In this document: in pieces, positions 1 to 7,329 of the stretch
Layout: each line of letters starts with the position of its first letter
How positions within the stretch are numbered: the stretch's first letter is position 1
Assembly (NCBI GenBank): GCA_031261945.1
Contig: JAISIQ010000191.1
Location: 1-9,255 of the forward strand
Reading direction: 5' to 3'
Length of the DNA: 9,255 nt
Source of the DNA: Methanobrevibacter sp.
GTDB lineage: Archaea > Methanobacteriota > Methanobacteria > Methanobacteriales > Methanobacteriaceae
Translations under genes and position numbers: made by a program
Notes under the pieces: model-generated
The model's input: the letters and a program-made list of their open reading frames with translations, nothing else
Database searches by the model: none
What the model was told of the DNA's origin: nothing

Positions 1-1169
1 GTATTACTATTATTATAAATATTAAAATTATCAAGTATATCTAAATTAAGATCTCCAAACACGAATGCAATAGCTATTGAATAAGGTAAGCTTTGTTTTA
101 AATCTTCTTTAGTTTTAGGATCATAATTATTATGTTCTGCAGCTATTTTATAAGTTTCAATAGCTATTTCATCAATAGTATTAATAATTTTATCAACAAT
201 ATTCTCAAAAGAAGAATTTTTATCAGAGTTATTATATTTTTCAATTAATTTAGATCTTAAAGCTATTATAGAATCAATAGCTGAATGCAAATGCCTACAA
301 ACAGGATATTTCTTGAAATAAACCTCAGTTATATGGAATTTACCAAGTTCTTGGTTTAAATAATCAGATAAATAGCTATTATTTTTAGCTATTTTTTCAT
401 TTAATTCATCATAGCTATCTTTTGCCATAGCTTTTAAAAATCCTTCTTTTCCTCCAACAATAGATTTAGGAGCAGAAAAACCATTTTTAGCTAAAAAAGC
501 AGAAAGTATTCCATTATAAACAGCATTTCCAACATGGAGGGATTTTCCCATTGTTCCTTGATGATCTGACTCTAAAAGTCCCCCACTTTGAGTTCCACAA
601 AGACCCAGAGTAGCTATTGTCTGACTTATGTTGAGTTTTAGAAGTTTAGCTATTGTAGCTCCTGCTGCAAAAGTACCAATAGTTCCTGTGCTATGGAATC
701 CTTGATTTCTGTGATGAGGATTAGCTATTTCTCCTAAAAGAATAGCTATTTCATATCCTACTATAATGGCCTCTAAAAACTCTTTTCCAGTGATATTAGC
801 ACTCTTATCTTTAGAAATAGCTATTGCTGATGAAAAAACAACAGTTCCTGGATGTAATTGAGCAATTTTATGACCATCATCAAAATCAAGAGTATGCGAA
901 GCTATTCCATTGATAAATCCTTCTATTAAAGGAGAACCTTGAAGAGAATATTGAGAATATTGAGAATATGAAGAATATGAAGAATATAACAATTGATTCA
1001 TTGTTTTAATAGCTATTTTCGTTGATTCTTCTTTCATTCCCCTATTTCTTACAGCTAAATAATCAACTAAACAAATTTTAGCTTTTTTAATAGCTATTTC
1101 AGGAATATCCTCATATTTTAAATCTACTATGAATTTAGATATTTTCTTAGCTATTTCCTCTGAAATCAT
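1..1169 (-). CDS. MmgE/PrpD family protein, C-terminus cut by window edge
   Basis: This open frame has 389 codons from ATG at 1167-1169 and no stop before the window edge; family members are usually about 450-500 residues. I recognise the MmgE/PrpD fold, which includes 2-methylcitrate dehydratase and cis-aconitate decarboxylase. Visible signatures are SHTLDFDDGHKIAQLHPG (about residues 91-108), GYEIAI (138-143), NQGFHSTGTIGTFAAGA (155-171), FKKYPVCRHLHSAID (285-299) and LPYSIAIAFVFG (361-372). The substrate cannot be read from the sequence, and family membership alone does not decide between dehydratase and decarboxylase. It starts 30 bp after the tiaS stop on the same strand, so cotranscription is likely. 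The ribosome site is weak (GGGAT before the ATG). Two oddities: a low-complexity Tyr-Ser tract at residues 62-75, and eight copies of the ATAGCTAT palindrome, the densest in the window. Confidence 0.88.
   Translation of the reverse strand, partial: MISEEIAKKISKFIVDLKYEDIPEIAIKKAKICLVDYLAVRNRGMKEESTKIAIKTMNQLLYSSYSSYSQYSQYSLQGSPLIEGFINGIASHTLDFDDGHKIAQLHPGTVVFSSAIAISKDKSANITGKEFLEAIIVGYEIAILLGEIANPHHRNQGFHSTGTIGTFAAGATIAKLLKLNISQTIATLGLCGTQSGGLLESDHQGTMGKSLHVGNAVYNGILSAFLAKNGFSAPKSIVGGKEGFLKAMAKDSYDELNEKIAKNNSYLSDYLNQELGKFHITEVYFKKYPVCRHLHSAIDSIIALRSKLIEKYNNSDKNSSFENIVDKIINTIDEIAIETYKIAAEHNNYDPKTKEDLKQSLPYSIAIAFVFGDLNLDILDNFNIYNNSN
944..988 (-). repeat. Five-unit 9-bp tandem repeat inside the MmgE/PrpD gene
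   Basis: Five consecutive 9-bp units (gagaatatt twice, gagaatatg, aagaatatg, aagaatata) lie in frame. On the coding strand they give a Tyr-Ser-Ser/Tyr-Ser-Gln tract at about residues 62-75. The unit length is a multiple of three, so gain or loss of copies would not shift the frame. It sits between the N-terminal helices and the conserved SHTLDFDD segment, where a loop insertion is tolerable. Confidence 0.85.
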
Positions 1170-1199
1170 AAAAATCCCGATTGTTTACTTTTTATTTAA

Positions 1200-2477
1200 C
1201 TATTTCATTCGAATTAAAGGTTTTGCTAAATGTCTTCTTGCAGAAACTGGAGTTTCATAAAATTTATTTTCTTTTAAAGATCTTTCTTTGGAAATAGCTA
1301 TTTTTTCACCATCTGGAAGAGTATGATGACATTTTTTACATTTAAATCCTTTATTTTTACCTGCAGAAGTCATCCTTTTTCCACAAATACAAATAGGATT
1401 TTGAAAAGTGATTTTATTCTTTAATTGAATTATTTTGATTTTTTCAATGTTAAAAGTTTCTCCACAACCAATTCCACCAAATAGCTGAACTTGATCTCCT
1501 TTAATTAGCTCTTGAATGATTTTTCTAAAGTCTTTTGTTGGTTCATAAGCTGCTGCTTCAATTTCTCCAGAGCCGTCTTCTAAAGTAAAAAAGACATGAC
1601 CTCCTTCAATTACATGAGGATCATCTTTTAGATGACCTGAAACAATGTAACATCCATATTTTTCCATATCTGATATTTTAGCTATTTTTTGAAGATGCAT
1701 ATCAGTGTGTTGGTTTGTTTTGAAAATACAATATGAATCGATTGGTTCTGTAACTTTTACTATGGATTTGGCTATTTTTAGGATTTCTGGATTTTCTCCT
1801 CTTATTCCATAAAGAATTGGACATGGAGTTCTTGGTTCAATAGCTATATAATTCCCATCTATGTTTTCAAATGTATCTGGAAAAGTCTTTTCATTCATCT
1901 GTTTAACAGAATCCTGATCAATAGCTCTTGGTTTCCCATAGTTTTCTTTGTTTCGATAAGTAAGGAGTTCATAAGTATAATCTGAACTATTTTCTTTGTT
2001 TAAAGGACATGAAATAGCTCCAATAGCTCCAATAATTCCCCTTCCTTTTTTAAACTTATGAATTTCAGCCCCAATGCTTTTTGCAAATTTTTCGGCTTCA
2101 TCAATTGTTATGATTGAATGAATAGCTTTCATTGCATAATTTTCCATTTTTTCTGTGATTTCCCCCTCATAAAAAACAACTCCAGGATTTGTATTTTCAT
2201 GAGCCATTTGAGATAATTCTTCTACATTTTTTAGAACTATATTTTTAGCTATTTCCATAATTGATGGAGTGTAATTGTCAATAGCTATTTTAAATGACAC
2301 TCCCCCATTTCCTCTTGTTTTAAATCTTGCAAATGGATTGAAACGTATGAGATGAGGATGAGAATGAATAGCTATTTTTTCCTTTTTTAGTTCAGCTATT
2401 ATTTTTGAAGCTAAGTATGTTGTACACATTCCTTCTGGAGAGTCTGTATCATCAATACCTATGTGAAGAAAGTTTAT
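1200..2477 (-). CDS. tiaS: tRNA(Ile2) 2-agmatinylcytidine synthetase TiaS
   Basis: TiaS attaches agmatine to C34 of the tRNA-Ile with CAU anticodon, using ATP, so the tRNA reads AUA instead of AUG. The frame shows the whole family signature: GIDDTDSPEGMCTTYLA at the N-terminus (the threonine of MCTTYL corresponds to the autophosphorylated residue), KTRGNGGVSF, NPGVVFYEG, KKGRGIIGAIGA, TPCPILYGIRGE, TDMHL, an OB-fold segment with EGGHVFF and AAYEPTKDFR, a zinc ribbon (C363, C365, C380, C383) and the terminal SARRHLAKPLIRM. The first in-frame ATG (2427-2429) would remove GIDDTDSPEG, so it cannot be the start. Upstream of it there is no ATG, GTG or TTG before the in-frame TAA. I place the start at ATA 2475-2477, three bases after a perfect GGTGAT ribosome site (2481-2486), giving 425 residues. 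Identity is near certain; the start codon is inferred. Confidence 0.93.
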   Translation of the reverse strand: MNFLHIGIDDTDSPEGMCTTYLASKIIAELKKEKIAIHSHPHLIRFNPFARFKTRGNGGVSFKIAIDNYTPSIMEIAKNIVLKNVEELSQMAHENTNPGVVFYEGEITEKMENYAMKAIHSIITIDEAEKFAKSIGAEIHKFKKGRGIIGAIGAISCPLNKENSSDYTYELLTYRNKENYGKPRAIDQDSVKQMNEKTFPDTFENIDGNYIAIEPRTPCPILYGIRGENPEILKIAKSIVKVTEPIDSYCIFKTNQHTDMHLQKIAKISDMEKYGCYIVSGHLKDDPHVIEGGHVFFTLEDGSGEIEAAAYEPTKDFRKIIQELIKGDQVQLFGGIGCGETFNIEKIKIIQLKNKITFQNPICICGKRMTSAGKNKGFKCKKCHHTLPDGEKIAISKERSLKENKFYETPVSARRHLAKPLIRMK

Positions 2478-2480
2478 AAA

Positions 2481-2486
2481 ATCACC
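2481..2486 (-). promoter_or_regulatory. Ribosome binding site that decides the tiaS start
   Basis: GGTGAT is fully complementary to the archaeal 16S rRNA 3' end and is followed by TTT and then ATA. The nadX gene in this window has the same layout, GTGAT-TTT-ATG, so the ATA stands exactly where nadX has its ATG. Confidence 0.75.
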
Positions 2487-2487
2487 T

Positions 2488-2527
2488 TTTAGTATAAATT
2501 AATCCTATTTAGTATAAATTAACCTAT
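2488..2527 (-). promoter_or_regulatory. Paired 20-bp direct repeat with TATA-like boxes upstream of tiaS
   Basis: Two back-to-back 20-bp units (2488-2507 and 2508-2527) share the first 15 bases, tttagtataaattaa on the plus strand. Read toward tiaS each gives TTAATTTATACTAAA, which resembles an archaeal TATA element. The distal copy is centred about 39 bp from the proposed start, fitting transcription that begins just before the ribosome site. The proximal copy lies too close to serve the same start, so it may be an operator or a duplicated promoter. Confidence 0.5.
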
Positions 2528-2880
2528 AATCATAAAATAAGGCATAATATACAGATTAAATATACACTTAAATATACGATATATTTCTATTAATATTCTA
2601 TTAAAATATTATTAAAATATTCTATATAAGATATCCTATTAAGATATTCATTAATAAATAATATAATTAATACTACTAATACTAATATAATTAATTACAT
2701 AAGTAATTACAATAAAATTAATAATAATAATATTAATAATATTAATATCAATACTACTGCTAATATTAATACTAATACTAATATTCTTATTAATACCACT
2801 ATTAATACTAATATTAATGCTCTAATAGTAACACTAATAATAATACTAATAAAATAAGCAATTTTAATTATAATAAAAAT
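2528..2880. repeat. A/T-rich divergent spacer with AATACTAAT-type low complexity
   Basis: The spacer between divergent tiaS and the regulator has no supportable gene. About 2528-2665 is A/T-rich with short repeats of TTAAATATAC and ATTAAAATATT. About 2666-2856 is dominated by imperfect iterations of AATACTAAT and AATATTAAT. A small dyad AATTAC-ataa-GTAATT lies at 2693-2708. Promoters for the plus-strand gene must lie here, but the composition hides any specific TATA box. Confidence 0.6.
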
Positions 2881-2895
2881 AAATGAGGTTTTCCT

Positions 2896-3900
2896 ATGGA
2901 AACACAAAATAGGAATCAAGTTATACAAGAAATAAATCAGCTATTAACAGGAAGTGGTTTTGAAACTTCTGGTGTTTATCATCAAAGTTGTTTTGATATG
3001 GCTGCTCGGAAAAAATTACTTCTTCTTTTACTTAAAGTATTGGTTAATATTGATAGTATGAATGAAGCTCATGTTCATGAAATAAGGAAAGTAGCTGCGA
3101 CATTTCTTGCATCCCCTCTTATTGTAGGAATTAAATCCCGAAATTATGAATTAGAAGAAGATGTTGTTTATGACAGACATGGTATTCCAGCTATTGGAAT
3201 TGAAACACTAAAAAATATCGTATTATATGATGAATATCCTGATGTTTTAGCAGATAGAGGAGGATATTTTGTTAATATAAATGGAGATATTCTTAGAGAA
3301 TATAGGGACGAATATTCTATGTCTTTAAAAGATTTGGCTGATTTAGCTCATGTTTCAAGGGAAACTATTTATAAGTATGAAAATGGAATAGTTAGAGCAA
3401 ATTCTGAAACAGCTATTCTGCTTGAAGATATTTTAAATACAAAAATAACAGTAGATATCAATTTATTTGAAGTTCCTGAAGAAAAAACTCTTCAAAAAGA
3501 TGAAAAAGGAGATTTAAATGAAAAAAAGAATAACCCAGTGAATACAAAGACAAAAGATTTGACTAAATTAGGATTTGGAGTAGTAGAAACAAAAAAAACT
3601 CCTTTTGATGCATTAGCTAAATTAGAAAATAATTTGGATTCAGATACACCTAACTTTTTAAATGGTTCTCCATTAATAGCTAGTTTAGAAGAAAATAGAA
3701 CTCCTAAAACATTGCATAAAATAGCTATTAGTTTAAAAGACCTTTCTTTAATTACAAATTCCGAATCATTCTTTATTATAAATAATGAAAAAATAAAAGA
3801 ATCTTTAGATGGAATTCCAGTTATAAGATCATGGGAATTAAAAGAATCTGAAGATTCAACAGAATTTTTAAAAATTATAAAAGAAAGACAAGATAATTAA
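2896..3900 (+). CDS. Archaeal HTH-type (XRE/Cro-C1) transcriptional regulator, COG1395-like
   Basis: This 334-residue protein matches my recollection of the archaeal putative HTH regulator family that includes MTH_967 and MJ0164. An N-terminal region of about 125 residues (helical, with FDMAARKKLLLLLLKVL at 33-49) is followed by a helix-turn-helix of Cro/C1 type at about 131-182, with SLKDLADLAHVSRETIYKYENG as the core. A charged linker (about 195-220) follows, and then a conserved C-terminal domain containing GFGVVETKKTPFDALAK and ending in a segment with IPVIRSWEL. The start ATG is preceded by GAGGT (2885-2889) at normal spacing. It is the only plus-strand gene here, divergent from tiaS and convergent with the serA operon. 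Its target is unknown; self-regulation or control of tiaS through the shared spacer is possible but nothing shows it. It holds one palindrome copy, read as KIAIS. Confidence 0.88.
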   Translation: METQNRNQVIQEINQLLTGSGFETSGVYHQSCFDMAARKKLLLLLLKVLVNIDSMNEAHVHEIRKVAATFLASPLIVGIKSRNYELEEDVVYDRHGIPAIGIETLKNIVLYDEYPDVLADRGGYFVNINGDILREYRDEYSMSLKDLADLAHVSRETIYKYENGIVRANSETAILLEDILNTKITVDINLFEVPEEKTLQKDEKGDLNEKKNNPVNTKTKDLTKLGFGVVETKKTPFDALAKLENNLDSDTPNFLNGSPLIASLEENRTPKTLHKIAISLKDLSLITNSESFFIINNEKIKESLDGIPVIRSWELKESEDSTEFLKIIKERQDN

Positions 3901-3928
3901 ATAAATGATAATTAAAACTAAATAAAAT

Positions 3929-3936
3929 AAAAAAAA
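3929..3936 (-). terminator. Possible oligo-T terminator after the serA operon
   Basis: Eight consecutive A on the plus strand give a U8 tract in the minus-strand transcript about 30 nt after the stop of the TIM-barrel gene. Archaeal RNA polymerase commonly stops at such tracts. No stem-loop is visible, and the A/T richness makes chance likely. Confidence 0.35.
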
Positions 3937-3965
3937 TGAAGAAATAATTATTTAAAAATAAAATA

Positions 3966-4760
3966 TTAAATATCTTTCAAAATATTAAAACTATCTTCTG
4001 CTTCTTTTTCTGATCCAATTCCAACAGAAACCATATCAATATAATCAAGTGTTTTTAAAAAATTAAAAGCATCCTTAGGTTGTTGGATTCCACAAGCTAA
4101 TGTTTTATTAGCTATTATTCTTTTATCCAAATCTTGAAGCAAATTAGAAAGTTCTTCTCTTTCCTCAGCCATAAATGATTCTGTATCAATCATATATCCT
4201 AATTTATTAATTGGAACCATATAAAAATCAAAATCATTTTTTATTGGAGAGTTGATTAGTTTTTTTGTTGTTTTAAATGGAAAAGAAGTAATAAGCCCAG
4301 AAATAGCCCCACTTTCTTTTATATTATTCAAAATTTCACTTAATAAGTCCCAATCATAGCCATCTACCAAAAATTCATCAACTAAAATAACTTTAGCACC
4401 TAAATCAGAGAGAATAGCTATATCCGCTTTCCAATCGACTTCTTTTGCTTTTTCAAAGTTTGGAAAAACATAATCAACATCTGATTTTCCAGCTATTCCT
4501 ATAATATCCATAGCTATTCCCTTGCCAATAGCTATTTTATAAGCTTCAATAAGAGCTTCATCTGTGGTTAAATTAATAGCTTTTATTCCAAGTTCATGAG
4601 ATTTTTTAATTAATTTAGCTATGTTTTCAGGATTTCTATGAAGATCTAACTGATATAATCTAGATCTATGACCAAAATAGCTTTCTCCTGTAAAAGGGGC
4701 TGTTCCTAAAATAATCCTCGGAATCTCTATATTCTTAAAAAGGAAATTTTCTGTGAAAAT
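3966..4760 (-). CDS. TIM-barrel-like protein of unknown function, second gene of serA operon
   Basis: I do not recognise a characterised family. The protein (264 residues from the proposed start) shows regularly spaced beta strands as in a TIM barrel: RIILGTAPF, IKAINLTT, MDIIGIAG, AKVILVDEFLV, AISGLITSFP, FDFYMVPIN, RIIANKTLACG and DMVSVGIGS. The opening strand with GTAPFTGESYFG recalls aldo/keto reductases, but I cannot place a Asp-Tyr-Lys-His tetrad, so activity is left open. The first ATG (4509-4511) would cut off the first two strands. The frame stays open for 85 more codons and ends just after the serA stop. No ATG, GTG or TTG occurs in any frame in the first 60 bases after the ribosome site GGAG (4769-4772). 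ATT 4758-4760 lies 8 nt from it, the standard position; ATA 4764-4766 is the alternative. The gap to the serA stop is 18 bp, so the two genes are cotranscribed. Confidence 0.75.
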   Translation of the reverse strand: MFTENFLFKNIEIPRIILGTAPFTGESYFGHRSRLYQLDLHRNPENIAKLIKKSHELGIKAINLTTDEALIEAYKIAIGKGIAMDIIGIAGKSDVDYVFPNFEKAKEVDWKADIAILSDLGAKVILVDEFLVDGYDWDLLSEILNNIKESGAISGLITSFPFKTTKKLINSPIKNDFDFYMVPINKLGYMIDTESFMAEEREELSNLLQDLDKRIIANKTLACGIQQPKDAFNFLKTLDYIDMVSVGIGSEKEAEDSFNILKDI

Positions 4761-4768
4761 ATTTATTT

Positions 4769-4773
4769 CTCCT
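4769..4773 (-). promoter_or_regulatory. Ribosome binding site supporting a non-ATG start
   Basis: AGGAG lies six bases after the serA stop codon. Aligned on the 16S tail with the other ribosome sites of the window, the start position falls on ATT 4758-4760. This supports translation of the extended frame rather than starting at the internal ATG 4511. Confidence 0.65.
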
Positions 4774-4778
4774 TAATC

Positions 4779-6350
4779 TTAAAGATTTAAACCAACTGCA
4801 TCGAAAACATTATCAAGTTGTTTAACTTCTTCCATAACATCATCAGGTATTTTTTGATCAATAGTTAAAATCATAATAGCTTTTCCACCAGCCATATCTC
4901 TTCCAACCTGCATAATTCCTATATTGATGTTCTTTTCACCTAATTTAGTTCCAATAGCTCCAATAGCTCCAGGAATATCTTGATATTTAGCTATAAACAT
5001 ATGCCCTTCTGGTTTTACATCAACCCAATAATCATTGATTTTTATTATTGTTGGTTCATGTAAATCAGTTCCTTCAACTGAAAATACATCATCATCGCTA
5101 ATAGCTTTAACTTTAACAAGAGCATCATAACCTTTTGCATCAGAACTTTTTCCTTCAGTTACAGTTATTCCTCTTTCTTTAGCTATTGTTGGAGCATTAA
5201 TAGTATTAACTGGATCATTTAAAACAGGATTAAGAACTCCTTGAAGAATTGTACGAGTCAAAATATCTTGATTTGGCATTTCTGCAAGCTTACCTTTGTA
5301 TACAATTTCTAATTCTTTTATTTGACCAGTTATAGATTGAGTAATAAAACTTCCTAATTTTTTACAAAGGTTTAAGTAAGGTTTAATCTCTTCAAATGTT
5401 TTTGAATCAACAACAGGCATATTTAAAACATTTTTTGGAGCTTTTCCTTCTAATACTTCAATTACTTCATTAGCAACAATAATAGCTGCATCTCTTTGAG
5501 CTTCTTTTGTTGAAGCAGCTATATGAGGAGTAGCTACCATATTATCAAGAGAAAGAAGTTTATTATCAACAGGAGGTTCTATTTCATATACATCAAGAGC
5601 CGCTCCTCCAATTTGACCTTCTTTTAGACCTGTGTATAATGCTTCTTCATCAATTATTCCTCCTCTTGCACAATTGACAATATATGCATCATCTTTCATG
5701 ATTTTAAGTTCTTTAGTAGAAATAAGATGTTTTGTTTCATCAGTAAGAGGTACATGGATTGTTATAAAATCAGCTTCTTTTAAAACTGTATTGAGGTCTG
5801 CTAATTGAACTCCCATTTGTTTAGCTATTTCTTTAGGCAAATATGGATCATAAACAATTACATCCATTTCAAATGCTTTACATCTACTAACTACTTGAGA
5901 ACCAATTCTTCCCATTCCCACAACACCCAGGGTTTTGTTTCTTAATTCAACACCCATGAACTTGCTTTTTTCCCATTTATTTTCCTTAACAGATTTATCA
6001 GCAATAGCTATTTTTCTTGCAATAGAAAGCATTAAGCCTAAAGTATGTTCAGCTACTGTTATTGATGTTGATTCTGGAGCATTTACAACCATGATGCCTT
6101 TTTCAGTTGCTGCTTCTACATCTACATTATCTACTCCTACACCCGCTCTAGCTATTATTTTTAAGTTCTTTGCATTTTCTATTACTTCTCTTGTGACTTT
6201 TGTTCTACTTCTAATAATTATTGCATCATATTCTTCAATAGTATTGATAAGCTCTTCTTGAGTGATTTCTGTATCTACAACTACTTCTGCTACTTCCTTT
6301 AAATTATCAATACCTTTCTGATTTATTGCATCTGCGACTATAACCTTCAT
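4779..6350 (-). CDS. serA: D-3-phosphoglycerate dehydrogenase SerA, long form with ACT domain
   Basis: SerA oxidises 3-phosphoglycerate to 3-phosphohydroxypyruvate with NAD in the cytoplasm, the first step of serine synthesis. The 523 residues fit the long (type I) form. They comprise a substrate domain (about 1-95 and 285-310), a Rossmann NAD domain with VGMGRIG (144-150), the catalytic set R229 in [11 protein letters not shown]258 in DVYEIEPP and H276 in TPHIAAST, an intervening allosteric-substrate-binding-like domain (about 315-450), and a C-terminal ACT domain starting near [22 protein letters not shown] domains usually bind serine for feedback inhibition, so this is likely here too. Of three candidate starts (GTG 6357-6359, ATG 6351-6353, ATG 6348-6350) I choose the last: it gives the family-typical [10 protein letters not shown] and the best distance from AGGTGG (6356-6361). 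It heads an operon with the TIM-barrel gene. Confidence 0.97.
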   Translation of the reverse strand: MKVIVADAINQKGIDNLKEVAEVVVDTEITQEELINTIEEYDAIIIRSRTKVTREVIENAKNLKIIARAGVGVDNVDVEAATEKGIMVVNAPESTSITVAEHTLGLMLSIARKIAIADKSVKENKWEKSKFMGVELRNKTLGVVGMGRIGSQVVSRCKAFEMDVIVYDPYLPKEIAKQMGVQLADLNTVLKEADFITIHVPLTDETKHLISTKELKIMKDDAYIVNCARGGIIDEEALYTGLKEGQIGGAALDVYEIEPPVDNKLLSLDNMVATPHIAASTKEAQRDAAIIVANEVIEVLEGKAPKNVLNMPVVDSKTFEEIKPYLNLCKKLGSFITQSITGQIKELEIVYKGKLAEMPNQDILTRTILQGVLNPVLNDPVNTINAPTIAKERGITVTEGKSSDAKGYDALVKVKAISDDDVFSVEGTDLHEPTIIKINDYWVDVKPEGHMFIAKYQDIPGAIGAIGTKLGEKNINIGIMQVGRDMAGGKAIMILTIDQKIPDDVMEEVKQLDNVFDAVGLNL

Positions 6351-6355
6351 CATTT

Positions 6356-6388
6356 CCACCTAAAAATCTACTTAAATGTTATATAAAC
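6356..6388 (-). promoter_or_regulatory. serA promoter and ribosome binding site
   Basis: On the minus strand a TATA box TTTATATAA (6379-6387) is followed by AGGTGG (6356-6361). The distance from box to start, about 33 bp, predicts a very short leader that just includes the ribosome site. This is the clearest TATA element in the window. Confidence 0.55.
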
Positions 6389-6890
6389 TTACAATAAGAA
6401 ATAAGAATTTATTAATTAAAAATTACATTTTAATATAATTTTAATATAATTTTAGTTATTATAAGAATAATATAAGTTTAATTATAATTTTTATATTAAT
6501 TTTATATTTAATTATTAATTAAATTAGTAATACCTTATTAATTACATTAGCAATTACAATATTAATTAAATTACAATATTAATTATTATTAATTATATTA
6601 TTATTAAATATATTATTATAAATTTACATATGTATTTTATATTATTAAATATTTTATTAAAAAATTAAATTTTATTTAAATTATTGATAAAAATATTACT
6701 AAAAATAAAAATAATAAAAATAATAATAAAAATAATAAAATTATTGTATACGATTTGTATACAATGAAAATAATAATAAATAATAATAATAATAATAATA
6801 AAAAAATAAAAAAAAATAATGAAAATAATAAAAATGACAATAAAAATTAAATAATATTTATTTTAATCATATAGCTATTCTAATCATTTT
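6389..6890. repeat. A/T-rich spacer with tandem and microsatellite repeats
   Basis: No gene is supportable here. Visible structure includes 11-bp units ttttaatataa twice in tandem (6428-6449), a perfect 16-bp direct repeat attacaatattaatta (6553-6568 and 6570-6585), and a long TAA/AAT microsatellite from about 6700 to 6810, broken only by the GTATAC dyad. The right end carries an ATAGCTAT palindrome at 6871-6878. Confidence 0.7.
6743..6765. promoter_or_regulatory. Perfect 9-bp inverted repeat, operator or hairpin candidate
   Basis: ATTGTATAC (6743-6751), five spacer bases gattt, then GTATACAAT (6757-6765). The half-site is perfect and holds nearly all the G and C within about 100 bases of microsatellite. 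It lies 390 bp upstream of serA and 136 bp downstream of the JAMM gene stop. The 14-bp centre-to-centre spacing is longer than one helical turn, so a dimeric regulator or an RNA hairpin in either direction are both possible. Confidence 0.45.
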
Positions 6891-6900
6891 AAATAGCTAT

Positions 6901-7329
6901 TTAAACTATTTTAAACTTAGCAAATTCCCCAAAGCGATTGTAAGATAATATATTTTCTTCTTCATAAGGTCTGGAAATAATCATGTGAAATAATCCTGTT
7001 TTTGAAAAAGTAACTAAGTCTGTACCAGAAGGTAGGGCACTTGGTCCCGGATGAGAATGAACAGACCCCCAATTGTTAGTCATAGGCGGAAGCATTCCCA
7101 TATTAATAATAGCTCCTTCTCCAGAAGATTCAGAAGGCAGAAACACTAAACCAAAAATATGAAGTATTTTATTCTTAATTTCCCCATCAAAAATAGCTAT
7201 AAATTCATTTGGATCTGAATTCTTTGCATAATAAGTAATAGCCTCAATGACTTCATGATCAACATGAACTTCCTCATATTCCCATTTATTTGTCCCAAAT
7301 ATCTTTGAAAAAAACTTATTAAAATTCAC
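6901..7329 (-). CDS. JAMM/MPN-domain metalloprotease (Mov34/PAD-1 family)
   Basis: This 142-residue protein carries a full JAMM zinc-protease motif: H91-S-H93, seven residues, S101, two residues, D104, with an upstream glutamate, probably E42 in PNEFIAIFDGE. In Archaea such proteins are candidates for removing ubiquitin-like SAMP proteins or processing sulfur-carrier proteins. The sequence does not say which, and no sulfur-carrier or SAMP gene is nearby. The size is that of a bare MPN domain with a short N-terminal extension rich in Phe and Lys. The start is GTG 7327-7329, eight bases after GAGG; no ATG is better placed. The start region is tandemly duplicated (separate entry). The stop codon lies within the edge of an AAATAGCTATTT palindrome at 6891-6902. 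It appears to be a single-gene unit. Confidence 0.9.
   Translation of the reverse strand: MNFNKFFSKIFGTNKWEYEEVHVDHEVIEAITYYAKNSDPNEFIAIFDGEIKNKILHIFGLVFLPSESSGEGAIINMGMLPPMTNNWGSVHSHPGPSALPSGTDLVTFSKTGLFHMIISRPYEEENILSYNRFGEFAKFKIV

Noticed and set aside
2427..2429. ATG as the start of tiaS
   Set aside because: It would delete GIDDTDSPEG, which is conserved in all TiaS I recall, and no ribosome site precedes it.
2707..2928. Minus-strand open frame of 73 codons giving an Ile/Leu/Val-rich peptide
   Set aside because: It is the translation of AATACTAAT low-complexity spacer and overlaps the start of the regulator; no ribosome site and no normal amino-acid mix.
2013..4970. Identical 18-mer made of two aatagctcc units in tiaS (2013-2030) and serA (4953-4970)
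   Set aside because: Both encode the glycine-rich Gly-Ala-Ile-Gly-Ala-Ile that each family has on its own, with the same preferred codons; not evidence of a mobile repeat.
5935..6261. Plus-strand open frame of 108 codons
   Set aside because: It lies antisense within the conserved NAD-binding half of serA; the hydrophobic peptide is a by-product of the serA codons.
6357..6359. GTG as the start of serA
   Set aside because: It lies inside the ribosome binding site AGGTGG; the downstream ATG at 6348-6350 gives the family N-terminus.
6891..6902. AAATAGCTATTT overlapping the JAMM stop as a terminator hairpin
   Set aside because: The perfect palindrome has no loop and the same motif occurs within many genes, so it is better explained as one more copy of the iterated palindrome.
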